Source: Thermoguttaceae bacterium (lineage in GTDB: Bacteria; Planctomycetota; Planctomycetia; Pirellulales; Thermoguttaceae). From it: a stretch of 64,000 nt of DNA. Below the pieces are notes generated by a model. The model had not been told where the DNA came from. It saw only the letters and a program-made list of their open reading frames with translations, and searched no databases. The translations under genes were made by a program, and so were the position numbers. This document shows positions 36,156 through 45,887 of this stretch, piece by piece. The stretch spans positions 124,001-188,000 of the forward strand of contig JAFRFG010000054.1 of the NCBI GenBank assembly GCA_017434455.1. The letters run 5' to 3'. Within the stretch, counting starts at the first letter, position 1. Each line of letters begins with the position of its first letter.

Positions 36156-38249
36156 ATGGATCGAACGTCTCGCAACGCCGCGTTTCGCGGTATGGATACT
36201 CTTCGCCTCGCCGCGGTCGCAGCGGCGGGACTGCTCACCGCTTTGCTCGGTATCGGTATCCGCGCCGAAGAGGGGGATCTTCTTAGGATGGAGTATAACA
36301 ACCCGGGATTGACCGATTTTTTGGCCGTAGGCCTTTGGTCGTGGCCGGTCCCCTGCGACGTCGATGACGACGGCGATACCGACCTGATCGTCTCCTGTGA
36401 GGATACCCCCTACAACGGTACCTACCTCTTTGAAAACCCCGGACCGGCCGACGAGCCCTTCCCGGTATTTAAAAAGGCCAAGCGCTTAAGCGCGGGGGTT
36501 ATCAATGTCCAGGCCAGTTGGGTCGACGGCCGGCTGCGGGTGATGACCCCCAACAAAGAATACCCCGACTTCATTCATACCGGCGTGGAGCACCCGGTCG
36601 ACTTGGGCCTGAATCCCAACCCGCACCATAACAACGTCCGCGGCAATATGTGGAAGTACGTTGACTTCAACGGTGACGGGCTGACCGATATCGCTGTCGG
36701 CAGCGACGATTGGACCGACTACGGCTGGGACAACGCCTGGGACGCCACGGGACATTGGACCAGCGGCCCGCTGCACGGGTACGTCTATATTCTCCTTAAC
36801 CGCGGAACCAACGAAGAACCGAAGTACGACGCCCCGTTCCCCCTTCTGACCGCCGATGGGAAGCGTGTCGACTCGTTCGGCTGGCCCTCCCCCTGCTTTG
36901 TCGATTTTGACGGTGACGGCGACTTGGACCTCCTGTGCGGTGATTTTCGCGATCGTTTCATCTACTTCGAAAATATTGGGACGGCGACCGAGCCGAAATA
37001 CGCTGCGGCGGCGCCGATCAACGATGTCGACGGCGCTCGGCTGACCATCGAGCTGGAGATGGCCACTCCGGTTGTCTTCGACTGGAATCGGGACGGAAAG
37101 CCCGATATCCTCTGCGGGGATGAGGATGGACGAATCGCCTGCTTCCTCAACAGCGGCCTGTTTGAGGAGCAGACCGTGGGGGACGCGACGGTCCGTGTTC
37201 CTCAATTCCACAGCCGGATCTATTTCCGTCAGGAGGCCGACTGCATCAAGGGGGGCTCGCTGATCTCGCCGTTCGTCGCCGACTTAGACGGTGACGGCGA
37301 CGAAGACATCGTCGCGGGAAACGCGGCGGGTTTTTTCCTCTTCTTCCGCAACTTAAGCGGCCCGGGGGTGGAATACCCCACCTTTGACGAACCGGTGCGG
37401 CTGCAGTGCGAAAACCCCGACGGAACAAAACAGACCTTCCGGATCATCGCCGGTCCGAACGGATCGATTCAGGGCCCCTGTGAGGAAAAATGGGGTTACC
37501 TGACGTTGTCGATGGCCGATTTCAGCGGCGACGGCCGCCCGGATATCATCTTCAACAGCATCTGGGGACGGGTGATGTGGATGGAGAACCTTGGTCCCGA
37601 AGAGCTTCCGGTCTTTTCCCTCCCCAGGGCGGTTTTGGTCGATTGGGACGGGGAACAGCCCCGCCTGGATTGGGGATGGCTCACCCCCCAGAATATCGGC
37701 GCGGCGATGGCCGGAAAAATCGTCCCCGGCGCCGACCCTTCCAACGAATCCCCCCGCGGTATCCTGACCCAATGGCGGACGACCCCCGTGGCGTATGACT
37801 TTACCCAAGACGGCCTCATCGATTTGGCGGCCCTCGATACGGAAGGTTACCTCGTTCTCTATGAACGGTATAAAAAGGAGGACGGCACATTGGGCCTGAA
37901 GTCCCCCCGCCGGGCGTTCGCCAACGAGGACGGGACCTTGCTGAGAATGACCAACGGCAAGGCGGGCGGAAGCGGACGAAGGAAGATCGCCGCGGGGGAC
38001 TATGACGGGGACGGGAAATTTGACCTGATCGTCAACAGTTTCAACGCCGATGTCCTCTGTCAAACAGAAGAGGCCGACGGTACCTGGCGCTTTAAGAATC
38101 TCGGCCGTGTCGGGGACAAACGGCTCCAAGGGCACTCCTCGCACCCGACGCTGTGCGACTTCAACGCCGATGGGATTTTCGACCTTCTCATCGGCGCGGA
38201 GGATGGTCACTGCTACTACCTGAGGAACCCTCGCGCGAAAGAGCAATAA
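36156..38249 (+). CDS. Exported FG-GAP/VCBS beta-propeller protein
   Basis: 697 residues with an N-terminal signal peptide (LAAVAAAGLLTALLGIGIRAE). At least nine calcium-loop FG-GAP/VCBS repeats of the D-x-D/N-x-D-G-x-x-D type are spread through it, for example DVDDDGDTDLIV, DFNGDGLTDIAVG, DFDGDGDLDLLCGD, DLDGDGDEDIVAG and DYDGDGKFDLIVN. Such proteins fold as integrin-alpha-like propellers that bind ligands or glycans extracellularly and are common in planctomycetes. No catalytic domain is evident. The ATG follows AAAGGGA. A very strong terminator hairpin follows. Confidence 0.88.
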   Translation: MDRTSRNAAFRGMDTLRLAAVAAAGLLTALLGIGIRAEEGDLLRMEYNNPGLTDFLAVGLWSWPVPCDVDDDGDTDLIVSCEDTPYNGTYLFENPGPADEPFPVFKKAKRLSAGVINVQASWVDGRLRVMTPNKEYPDFIHTGVEHPVDLGLNPNPHHNNVRGNMWKYVDFNGDGLTDIAVGSDDWTDYGWDNAWDATGHWTSGPLHGYVYILLNRGTNEEPKYDAPFPLLTADGKRVDSFGWPSPCFVDFDGDGDLDLLCGDFRDRFIYFENIGTATEPKYAAAAPINDVDGARLTIELEMATPVVFDWNRDGKPDILCGDEDGRIACFLNSGLFEEQTVGDATVRVPQFHSRIYFRQEADCIKGGSLISPFVADLDGDGDEDIVAGNAAGFFLFFRNLSGPGVEYPTFDEPVRLQCENPDGTKQTFRIIAGPNGSIQGPCEEKWGYLTLSMADFSGDGRPDIIFNSIWGRVMWMENLGPEELPVFSLPRAVLVDWDGEQPRLDWGWLTPQNIGAAMAGKIVPGADPSNESPRGILTQWRTTPVAYDFTQDGLIDLAALDTEGYLVLYERYKKEDGTLGLKSPRRAFANEDGTLLRMTNGKAGGSGRRKIAAGDYDGDGKFDLIVNSFNADVLCQTEEADGTWRFKNLGRVGDKRLQGHSSHPTLCDFNADGIFDLLIGAEDGHCYYLRNPRAKEQ

Positions 38250-38273
38250 CAGCGGCCGAGGGACAAAAAACGG

Positions 38274-38333
38274 CGCCGCGCCTGTTTTTCCACATCGAAC
38301 CGACACGGAAAAACAGGCGCGGCGTTCTTTTTT
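38274..38333. terminator. Very strong terminator, perfect 18-bp stem
   Basis: Bases 38274-38291 pair exactly with 38307-38324 around a 15-base loop, followed by a T-rich run. Six As precede the stem, so it may serve both the FG-GAP gene and the convergent purM gene. Its CGCCGCGCCTG core recurs in the terminator at 27397. Confidence 0.85.
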
Positions 38334-38373
38334 CATGTCACGCGAGGACGGTCGCCGGGGCTGTGCGCTTTGC

Positions 38374-39405
38374 CTATTTGGCGCGGATCTGACCGATGAC
38401 GCGGGCCTCTTCCCCAAGCGCGTTTAAGAAGGCGGCCACGTCGCCGGCGGCATCTTCGCGGACAGCCAGAACCAGGCCGATCCCCATATTGAAGACCCGG
38501 CGCATCTCATCGTCGTCGATATTGCCAAGCCTCTGGACCCAGTTAAAAAGCGGGGTCGGAGCGATCGCGTCGGCGTCGAACGACGCGGCGCAATTGTCGG
38601 GGAGAACACGACAGAGGTTTTCGACCAGTCCGCCGCCGGTGATATGGGCAATCGCCCGAACCACACTGTTGGCGCCAAAGCGCTCCAGGAGCTTGAGGAC
38701 CGGCTTGACGTAGATCTTGGTCGGCTCCAACAGAAGCTCGCCGACCGTCTTTCCTCCAAGCTCGGGGACGACATCGTCGACCCCGAGGGCGGCCATCTCG
38801 AATACCGCCTTGCGGATCAAGCTGTAACCGTTGGAGTGGAAACCGCTGGAGGCAATACCGATCAGCCGGTCGCCGGGCCGCACGGCCTTGCCGTCGATGA
38901 CGTCTTCGCGTTCCACCGCGCCGACACAAAAACCGGCCAAGTCGTACTCCCCGGGCGCGTAGAGATCGGCCAAGATCGCCGTCTCTCCGCCGATCAAAGC
39001 GCAGCCGGCCTGGGCACAGCCGTCGGCGATTCCGGAAACAATCTGCTCTAACAGCGCGGGGTCGTCCTTAGGCATCGCCGCGTAGTCGAGAAAGAAAATC
39101 GGCGTGGCGCCGCAGCAGATCGCGTCGTTGACGCTCATCGCCACCAAGTCGATTCCCACCGTCGAATGACGGCCGGTCATAAAGGCGAGCCTCAGCTTAG
39201 TTCCGACCCCGTCGGTGCAGCTAACCAGGACCGGATCTTTGTACGCCTTCGCCGCGCCGTTGAGACGGAACAGACCCGCGAAACCGCCGTCGAGCCGAAG
39301 GACGTTGGGAGAGAACGTCTTTTTGACAATGCCCGGAAGCCGAGCCATCGACTCGGCGTAGATATCGAGGTCAACTCCACTGCTTTTATAAGTTGCTTTT
39401 TCCAC
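38374..39405 (-). CDS. purM: Phosphoribosylformylglycinamidine cyclo-ligase (AIR synthetase)
   Basis: 343 residues from a GTG start at 39405, preceded by GAGGG. PurM closes the imidazole ring in step five of purine synthesis, using ATP. Family blocks are YKSSGVDLDI at the N-terminus, GVGTKLRLA, the conserved GIDLVAMSVND region, LIGGETAILADLY, IGIASSGFHSNGYSLIRK and ITGGGLVENLCRVLP. It is complete and of normal length. No other pur genes are adjacent. Confidence 0.96.
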   Translation of the reverse strand: MEKATYKSSGVDLDIYAESMARLPGIVKKTFSPNVLRLDGGFAGLFRLNGAAKAYKDPVLVSCTDGVGTKLRLAFMTGRHSTVGIDLVAMSVNDAICCGATPIFFLDYAAMPKDDPALLEQIVSGIADGCAQAGCALIGGETAILADLYAPGEYDLAGFCVGAVEREDVIDGKAVRPGDRLIGIASSGFHSNGYSLIRKAVFEMAALGVDDVVPELGGKTVGELLLEPTKIYVKPVLKLLERFGANSVVRAIAHITGGGLVENLCRVLPDNCAASFDADAIAPTPLFNWVQRLGNIDDDEMRRVFNMGIGLVLAVREDAAGDVAAFLNALGEEARVIGQIRAK

Positions 39406-39477
39406 GAAAACCCTCGGCTTGTTCGGCTATGAAAACGGCTGGAATTAAAGGCTGAATGACAAAAATCCGCCCGGCTT

Positions 39478-40095
39478 TTATTTTACCTTCGACGAAGGTT
39501 CATTCAAGCCAATACGATCTTCGTCGTCTTCGTCTCCCCGCAGGGGCTCACTACCCTCCGTGTCGGAGGGGGACTGAAAATATTCCCGCCAGCGCAAAAA
39601 GACCTCGCGGTTGTTCCAGCGCAGGAGATAGAGAAAATAGGCGTAGACGGCGGCCAGACACAGGGCCAGCAGGGTCAGCACCACGATTTTCACCACCACG
39701 AAGAGCGCGCAGCTCTCGGTCTCGAAGGGGACCAGCGACAGGGGAAAAAGAACCCCAAAGATCGAATAGACGACGAAGACCAACAGTCCCCGTTTCATTC
39801 CGCGCGGGTTTTTATTCGCCTCCAGACGAGCGGTCAAAAGGCGGAGCTTGAATTCCTCGGCGCGGATGTCCTCCTCCAGGGCCGCCGCGGCCTCGGCATC
39901 GGCCGCCGAAAGCGCCTCCCTTTGAAGGCGCTTCCTCTGGAGTTCCTCCCCCATCACTGAAACCCGGGCGGTGAGCTCGTGACGCTCGGAACTCATCGCG
40001 ATGAACTTCCGGACCATAAAACCGCCGATAATGGCGATGATCGTCGCCGAACAGCCGGCGACCGATGTTAAAAGGGGAGTGAGCTGATACGTCAT
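39478..40095 (-). CDS. Unknown three-segment membrane protein coupled to larB
   Basis: The start is the ATG at 40095, giving 205 residues: it overlaps the larB stop as TAATG and has GGAGG eight bases upstream. Longer readings within larB are not supported. One membrane segment lies at the N-terminus (LLTSVAGCSATIIAIIGG), then a charged helix of about 55 residues likely to form a coiled coil, then two more segments (LLVFVVYSIFGVLFPL and VVKIVVLTLLALCLAAVYAYF) and an acidic tail. I recognise no family. Coupling suggests co-production with LarB, although the link to nickel-pincer synthesis is only positional. Confidence 0.75.
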   Translation of the reverse strand: MTYQLTPLLTSVAGCSATIIAIIGGFMVRKFIAMSSERHELTARVSVMGEELQRKRLQREALSAADAEAAAALEEDIRAEEFKLRLLTARLEANKNPRGMKRGLLVFVVYSIFGVLFPLSLVPFETESCALFVVVKIVVLTLLALCLAAVYAYFLYLLRWNNREVFLRWREYFQSPSDTEGSEPLRGDEDDEDRIGLNEPSSKVK

Positions 40096-40775
40096 TAAGA
40101 CCGCCTCCGGGAACGCTGGCTGACCAGTCCGGCCAGATAGCCCGCTTTGAAACCGGCGTCGATATTCACCACGGCGACGTTCGAGGCACAGCTGTTGAGC
40201 ATACCCAGCAGGGGGGTAACCCCTCCGAACGCGGTCCCGTAGCCGACACTGGTAGGGACGGCGAAGACCGGCACCGAAACATAGCCCCCAACCACGCTTG
40301 GAAGCGCCCCTTCCATCCCCGCGGCCACGACCACCGCGTCGGCGTCGACAAAGTCGGGCAGGCGCTCTATCAGCCGGTGGGGCCCCGCCACTCCGACATC
40401 TTGAACCACGGTCACGTTGGATCCGGTCCAAAGCGCTGTCTCGGCGGCCTCGGCCGCCACCGGAAAGTCGCTCGTCCCGGCCGAAATTACCGCGACCAGA
40501 CCGGCCTCGGCCCCCGGCGGAGGAGAAATTCGGAAGGTCCTCGCCTCGGGATGATAAATCCCCTGGGGAAACTCACCTTTGAGGACATCCCCCTTGGCGG
40601 CGTCGATTCGCGTGGCCAGGACGTACTGATCGGCGGCAAGGAGCCGGCGGACGATCTCCAGAATCGACTCGATCCGCTTTCCTTCCCCGTAGATCACCTC
40701 GGGAAAACCGCAGCGCCGCCGGCGATCAAGATCGATATCGGCCCCGGCACCCCTTGGCATACATTCATCACTCAT
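40095..40775 (-). CDS. larB: LarB, pyridinium-3,5-biscarboxylate mononucleotide synthase
   Basis: The start is set at the ATG at 40775 after GAGGGACTTGCG (226 residues); the frame is open further upstream but without family similarity. LarB carboxylates nicotinic acid adenine dinucleotide and cleaves it, the first step to the nickel-pincer nucleotide cofactor of lactate racemase. Similarity to PurE-like LarB is clear: RCGFPEVIYGEGKR, VISAGTSDFPVAAEAAETA, VVVAAGMEGALPSVVGG and PVFAVPTSVGYGTAFGG. larC is 8.5 kb away; larE and larA are not in the window. A TATAAT box at 40848-40853 lies upstream on the minus strand. Confidence 0.92.
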   Translation of the reverse strand: MSDECMPRGAGADIDLDRRRRCGFPEVIYGEGKRIESILEIVRRLLAADQYVLATRIDAAKGDVLKGEFPQGIYHPEARTFRISPPPGAEAGLVAVISAGTSDFPVAAEAAETALWTGSNVTVVQDVGVAGPHRLIERLPDFVDADAVVVAAGMEGALPSVVGGYVSVPVFAVPTSVGYGTAFGGVTPLLGMLNSCASNVAVVNIDAGFKAGYLAGLVSQRSRRRS

Positions 40776-40913
40776 CGCAAGTCCCTCATCGCTGGTAAGT
40801 CGATCCGAATCCTCTGTGAGAAAACAGGATTCCCCCCCCAATCGGCCATTATACTCTTTTTTGGGGACAGCGGCTTCTCCGGGGAAAGACCGATGTCTGT
40901 TTTGTGGCCGGAA

Positions 40914-40942
40914 TTGACTTTTTCGCCCGATTGGGGGACAAT
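40914..40942 (+). promoter_or_regulatory. Promoter of the M24 peptidase gene
   Basis: TTGACT (40914-40919), 17 bases, GACAAT (40937-40942), about 60 bases before the ATG at 41006. It is divergent from larB and close to its -10 box. Confidence 0.5.
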
Positions 40943-41005
40943 TCGACGTCAGCGGCACCAGAAGCCCTAACCCCTATCGTCTTGACCGGAAAGGAAGAAA
41001 TACCC

Positions 41006-42124
41006 ATGGCAACCGTTTACGAACAGCGGCGCGCCCGGCTCGCCCAAATACTCAAAAAGCGTGGAATCGATATGTTCTTCGTCTCCGACCCGGTCAACGT
41101 CGGTTACCTCTGCGGTTTCACGGGGGGGGACAGTTTCCTGATGGTTGGCCGCGACGCCGCAGCGATGCTCCTGACCGACGGACGCTTTGAAACCTTCCTG
41201 AAAGAGGAGATTCCGGATCTTCCGATTTACGTCCGAAAGACATCGGAGAAGTTCTCTGTTGCCCTGGCCAAGGCATCGAAGGGGTTCTTCCCCGGCAAAG
41301 AATCGGGCTGTTACGCCATCGAAAGCGGGACGATCTCGCTGAGAATGTTCGAGCTGGTCGAAACTGTCCTGAATCGAACCGCGGTCCCCGTCTGCGGCGC
41401 GATCGAGGCGCTGAGAATGAAAAAGGATCGTACCGAAATCGCCGCGATCCGGCGCTCCGCCCGAGCCGCGATCGAGGGGTTCCGCGCGATTCAAGCCGGC
41501 CTTCAGAAGGAGTGGTCCGAAATCGATCTGCGCAACCAGCTCGACTATCAGATGCGCCGTGCCGGCGCCGACGATGTAAGTTTCCCCACGATCGTCGCCG
41601 TCGGAAGCCGAGCTGCCCTCCCCCACGCCGAACCGACCTGTAAGCTCATCGGTGAAGGGGAATCGGTCCTGATCGACTGGGGGGCCAAATATCTTGGGTA
41701 CGCCAGTGACTTGACGCGGGTCCTGATGACCCGGAAGAAGATATCTAAAAAGCTCACCGACATCTACCGGATTGTCTTAAAAGCGCAGGAAAAGGCGATC
41801 CGAACCGTTCGTCCCGGCATCACCGCCGGCGAGGTGGACCGCGCGGCCCGTCAGGTGATTGAGGAGGCCGGCTACGGCCGCTATTTCAATCACGGACTGG
41901 GGCACGGGCTGGGATTGGCGATTCACGACGCCGGGGCGTTTTCGGTCGGAAACGATCTTCAGCTTCGTCCGGGAATGGTGATGACCGTCGAACCGGGTAT
42001 CTATCTCCCCGGCCGGCTCGGCGTTCGAATCGAGGACGATGTCCTGATCACCCCCGGCGGGGCCGAAGTCCTGACGCGATCGCTGGGAAGTTCGCTGGAG
42101 GAAATGTTTGTCCCCCTGCCGTAA
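41006..42124 (+). CDS. M24-family Xaa-Pro aminopeptidase
   Basis: 372 residues from the ATG at 41006, preceded by AAGGAAGAAA. An N-terminal creatinase-like domain (about 1-130; MFFVSDPVNVGYLCGFTGGDSF) is followed by the pita-bread metalloprotease domain. All five metal ligands of M24 enzymes can be placed: Asp in LIDWGAKY, Asp in ASDLTRV, His in HGLGHGLGLAIHD, Glu in TVEPGIYLPG and Glu in RIEDDVLIT. It removes N-terminal residues ahead of proline from peptides in the cytoplasm. A HD phosphohydrolase gene follows 40 bases later on the same strand. Confidence 0.93.
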   Translation: MATVYEQRRARLAQILKKRGIDMFFVSDPVNVGYLCGFTGGDSFLMVGRDAAAMLLTDGRFETFLKEEIPDLPIYVRKTSEKFSVALAKASKGFFPGKESGCYAIESGTISLRMFELVETVLNRTAVPVCGAIEALRMKKDRTEIAAIRRSARAAIEGFRAIQAGLQKEWSEIDLRNQLDYQMRRAGADDVSFPTIVAVGSRAALPHAEPTCKLIGEGESVLIDWGAKYLGYASDLTRVLMTRKKISKKLTDIYRIVLKAQEKAIRTVRPGITAGEVDRAARQVIEEAGYGRYFNHGLGHGLGLAIHDAGAFSVGNDLQLRPGMVMTVEPGIYLPGRLGVRIEDDVLITPGGAEVLTRSLGSSLEEMFVPLP

Positions 42125-42167
42125 AAACAAAACTTCCTCAAGATAACGTAACAGTACGGTGGCCGAG

Positions 42168-43553
<1,386 letters not shown>

Positions 43554-43577
43554 GGCAGAACGCGGCGGGGTATGCGC

Positions 43578-44747
43578 CTATGACCGATACAGCTCCACAA
43601 TCCTCCGCGTGTTCTCCGCGGAATCGAAACCGCTTCGAATCACCGCCTGACGGATTTTCTCTTTATCGGTACAGCGTTTGTCGCGCATCCGCAAAATGGC
43701 GTCCGCCCACTTTTCGGGATCATAATCCTCCATAAAACAGACCAGATCGAGCCCCAGATCGACCGCATGGGAATACCCCGGCGAGACGACACAGGGAATA
43801 CCCGCTCCCTGGGACTCGGTTATCACCATTCCGAACCCCTCTTTGAGCGACGGGCCGATGAAAACATTAAGCAAGGCAAGGCATTCCGGAACATCGTCTC
43901 GATCCCCCAGATAGGTGACGCTCTTTTCCAGATCGAGCCGCGAGACCTCCCGCCGGAATTCCTCATAGTATTCCTTGTCCTGCAGCCGCCCCATAAAGAG
44001 AAAACGCGTGTCGGCTCCCCGCCGTCGAAGAGCGTCGAGGAGCTCGGGAACAAAGATGTAATTCTTACCGCGAACAAAGGTGGCCGCGTAACCGAGGACC
44101 AACTCCCTGCCGCTGATCCCGAACTCTTGGCGCAGAGCGTCGACACGGGCGGGATCGATCCCCATAAAGCGCTCCATATTCATCGCGTTATTGATCACCT
44201 CATAGCGATGTCCCTCACAAATCGAGGGGGAGAAAAGAATCTTGGCCTCCGGCTCGGAACAGGCCCAAAAGTCGGTCGCGCAGTGATTCACCAGGAAACG
44301 AAGAATTTTCGCCTCAACAGCGCGGGGGCGGAGATCCCAAAAAGAATACAGTTTACTGCCATGGGTATGAACGATTATCTTTTTCACCCCCGCCAAACGT
44401 GCCGCCAGGGCGACCATTCCCCCCTTACGGTTAAGATGGGAGTGGACCACATCGGGGATGCCGATTTCCTCGCGCAAGAGCTTCTTAAACTGCCGAATAT
44501 ACCCCAGTCCCAGTCCGTTCCATTGGGGACAAATATAAAAAATACGGCAGCCACGCTGCCGTATTTCCTCGTCAAAAGCCCCTACAGGCGGCTTACCGCC
44601 GGCGCCGGAGGTCTGAATCAGAAAATCAAAACGGACATCATCGGGGAGATGACGCAGGATGTCCATCAACATCACCTCGGCACCACCGTGATTCATTACG
44701 CCACTGACTTGAAGGACGTGGAGACGTTTTTTTTCTTGAGGGGGCAT
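43578..44747 (-). CDS. Glycosyltransferase, GT4 family
   Basis: 389 residues from the ATG at 44747 after AAGGTTTGTGT. It has the GT-B two-domain form: N-terminal VLQVSGVMNHGGAEVMLMDIL (the glycine-rich acceptor loop of GT4), VVHSHLNRKGGMVALAARLAG, and a C-terminal donor-binding region with YLGDRDDVPECLALLNVFIGPSLKEGFGMVITES, including the E-x7-E motif (GPSLKEGFGMVITE). It uses a nucleotide sugar to extend an envelope or exported glycan. It is a single gene, with no other polysaccharide genes nearby. Confidence 0.93.
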   Translation of the reverse strand: MPPQEKKRLHVLQVSGVMNHGGAEVMLMDILRHLPDDVRFDFLIQTSGAGGKPPVGAFDEEIRQRGCRIFYICPQWNGLGLGYIRQFKKLLREEIGIPDVVHSHLNRKGGMVALAARLAGVKKIIVHTHGSKLYSFWDLRPRAVEAKILRFLVNHCATDFWACSEPEAKILFSPSICEGHRYEVINNAMNMERFMGIDPARVDALRQEFGISGRELVLGYAATFVRGKNYIFVPELLDALRRRGADTRFLFMGRLQDKEYYEEFRREVSRLDLEKSVTYLGDRDDVPECLALLNVFIGPSLKEGFGMVITESQGAGIPCVVSPGYSHAVDLGLDLVCFMEDYDPEKWADAILRMRDKRCTDKEKIRQAVIRSGFDSAENTRRIVELYRS

Positions 44748-45079
44748 ACACAAACCTTATTTATGTTTGGAATTTTCAAGAAAACCCGCGATTTGCCAAC
44801 GGATACCAAGAACAATTAATCATAAGGGACTTTTACCATACAGGTACATGGGGGACAAAAAGGGTGTCCCTTTAAGAAACCGGCAGGCGTATGATTAAGT
44901 GTCCCATTGGCGTGATTGTACTTTACCTCAAGATTCGCGCAACGAGCAGGAAGGCCTCAATAATCCTCTTTGTGATCATCCCGTATCACCCAACAAAGGC
45001 AATCAAGTGACCTTCTCAGTTTAAACACCAGCCGGCAAAACATTACCGAGCCCCCCCAAAAGGCATTGGAGCCATCAAC
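44748..45079. other. Intergenic region with repeated GGGAC/GTCCC words
   Basis: 332 bases, richer in AT than the flanks. GGGACA (44852-44857) pairs with TGTCCC (44865-44870); further GGGAC and GTCCC words occur at about 44826 and 44899. A 39-codon open frame runs from an ATG at 44891 to a TGA at 45008-45010 but lacks a ribosome site. I cannot assign a gene. Confidence 0.4.
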
Positions 45080-45733
45080 TTAAAATATCCCCAATACCTT
45101 CTTCCTCTCGGCCGAGGCCAAGGAATAGACACCCCGCAAAGGCCCCTGGGTGTGGGAGACGGTGTTCTCCTCCATCGAGTAGACCTCGAAATTGACCACT
45201 TCCTGGGAGGGGACGCCGTGGTCCGGATCGCCGGTTCGAACAATATGGGCGGAGATGATATAGTCAAAGTCCTCGCCGAGGGCGGCGACCCACTGTTGCC
45301 GCTTACTCGGGATGAACATATCGTTGCGCTTCACCCCGCTTTTTTCCAGCGCCCGCTGGAGGGTCGCGTCGTCGATAAAACTATAGGAGGTATCTTCGCT
45401 GAACTGCTTGCGGACCTCACGCGAAAGCTCGGGGACCTCTCGGCCATTGACGTCGTTCACCCCAAGGAAACAGATACGCCGATCGGTCGGCTGACCCGGC
45501 GAGAGAAGGTCGTTGTTACGCATCTTCACGATCACCGAGTGTGTCACCTCGGCCAGCCCCGCGTCGGATCCGATTCCGGCGGCCGTCTCGGGGGTCTCGG
45601 GAACCTGGGAGGACTTGTTCGATGAGAAGGCCGAACAACCGGCAATCAGTGTGACAGCCAACAGCGATACCAGCGCGGGGATTTTCCCGCGAAAAAGGGC
45701 AAAACAGCTTATTTTATCCCGATCAAACAACAT
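45080..45733 (-). CDS. LpoB-like lipoprotein
   Basis: 217 residues from the ATG at 45733; longer readings have no support. A lipoprotein signal ends in the lipobox LIAGC. The mature part (RICFLGVNDVNG, REVRKQFSEDTSYSFIDDATLQRALEKSG, FDYIISAHIVRTGDPD, VNFEVYSMEENTV) resembles LpoB, the outer-membrane activator of a class A penicillin-binding protein. It is divergent from a gene for an FtsQ-like protein, which supports an envelope-growth role. Similarity is by fold pattern, so the name is tentative. Confidence 0.65.
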   Translation of the reverse strand: MLFDRDKISCFALFRGKIPALVSLLAVTLIAGCSAFSSNKSSQVPETPETAAGIGSDAGLAEVTHSVIVKMRNNDLLSPGQPTDRRICFLGVNDVNGREVPELSREVRKQFSEDTSYSFIDDATLQRALEKSGVKRNDMFIPSKRQQWVAALGEDFDYIISAHIVRTGDPDHGVPSQEVVNFEVYSMEENTVSHTQGPLRGVYSLASAERKKVLGIF

Positions 45734-45751
45734 CGGCCCGATTCCCGTGGT

Positions 45752-45780
45752 TTGACAAATATTTCTTTCTGCCGTACGAT
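45752..45780 (+). promoter_or_regulatory. Promoter of the FtsQ-like gene
   Basis: TTGACA (45752-45757), 17 bases, TACGAT (45775-45780). Perfect -35 and spacing; the leader to the ATG at 45888 is about 100 bases. Confidence 0.6.
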
Positions 45781-45887
45781 TAAAGCCATCGGCGACGCCG
45801 GTGGGGACTATGATGTTTTTTTCGCCGCGTGGCAAGAGCATTATTCCCCTCTTACCGGAGGAAAGACGTTTTTCGAAAAGAGGATAG

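Noticed and set aside
39478..40431. 317-codon reading of the larB-linked membrane gene
   Set aside because: The first 112 codons overlap larB in another frame; the ATG at 40095 has a strong ribosome site and the TAATG coupling.
44891..45010. 39-codon open frame in the gap after the glycosyltransferase gene
   Set aside because: There is no ribosome site and no promoter I can place, and the composition is unlike its neighbours; chance is the simpler explanation.
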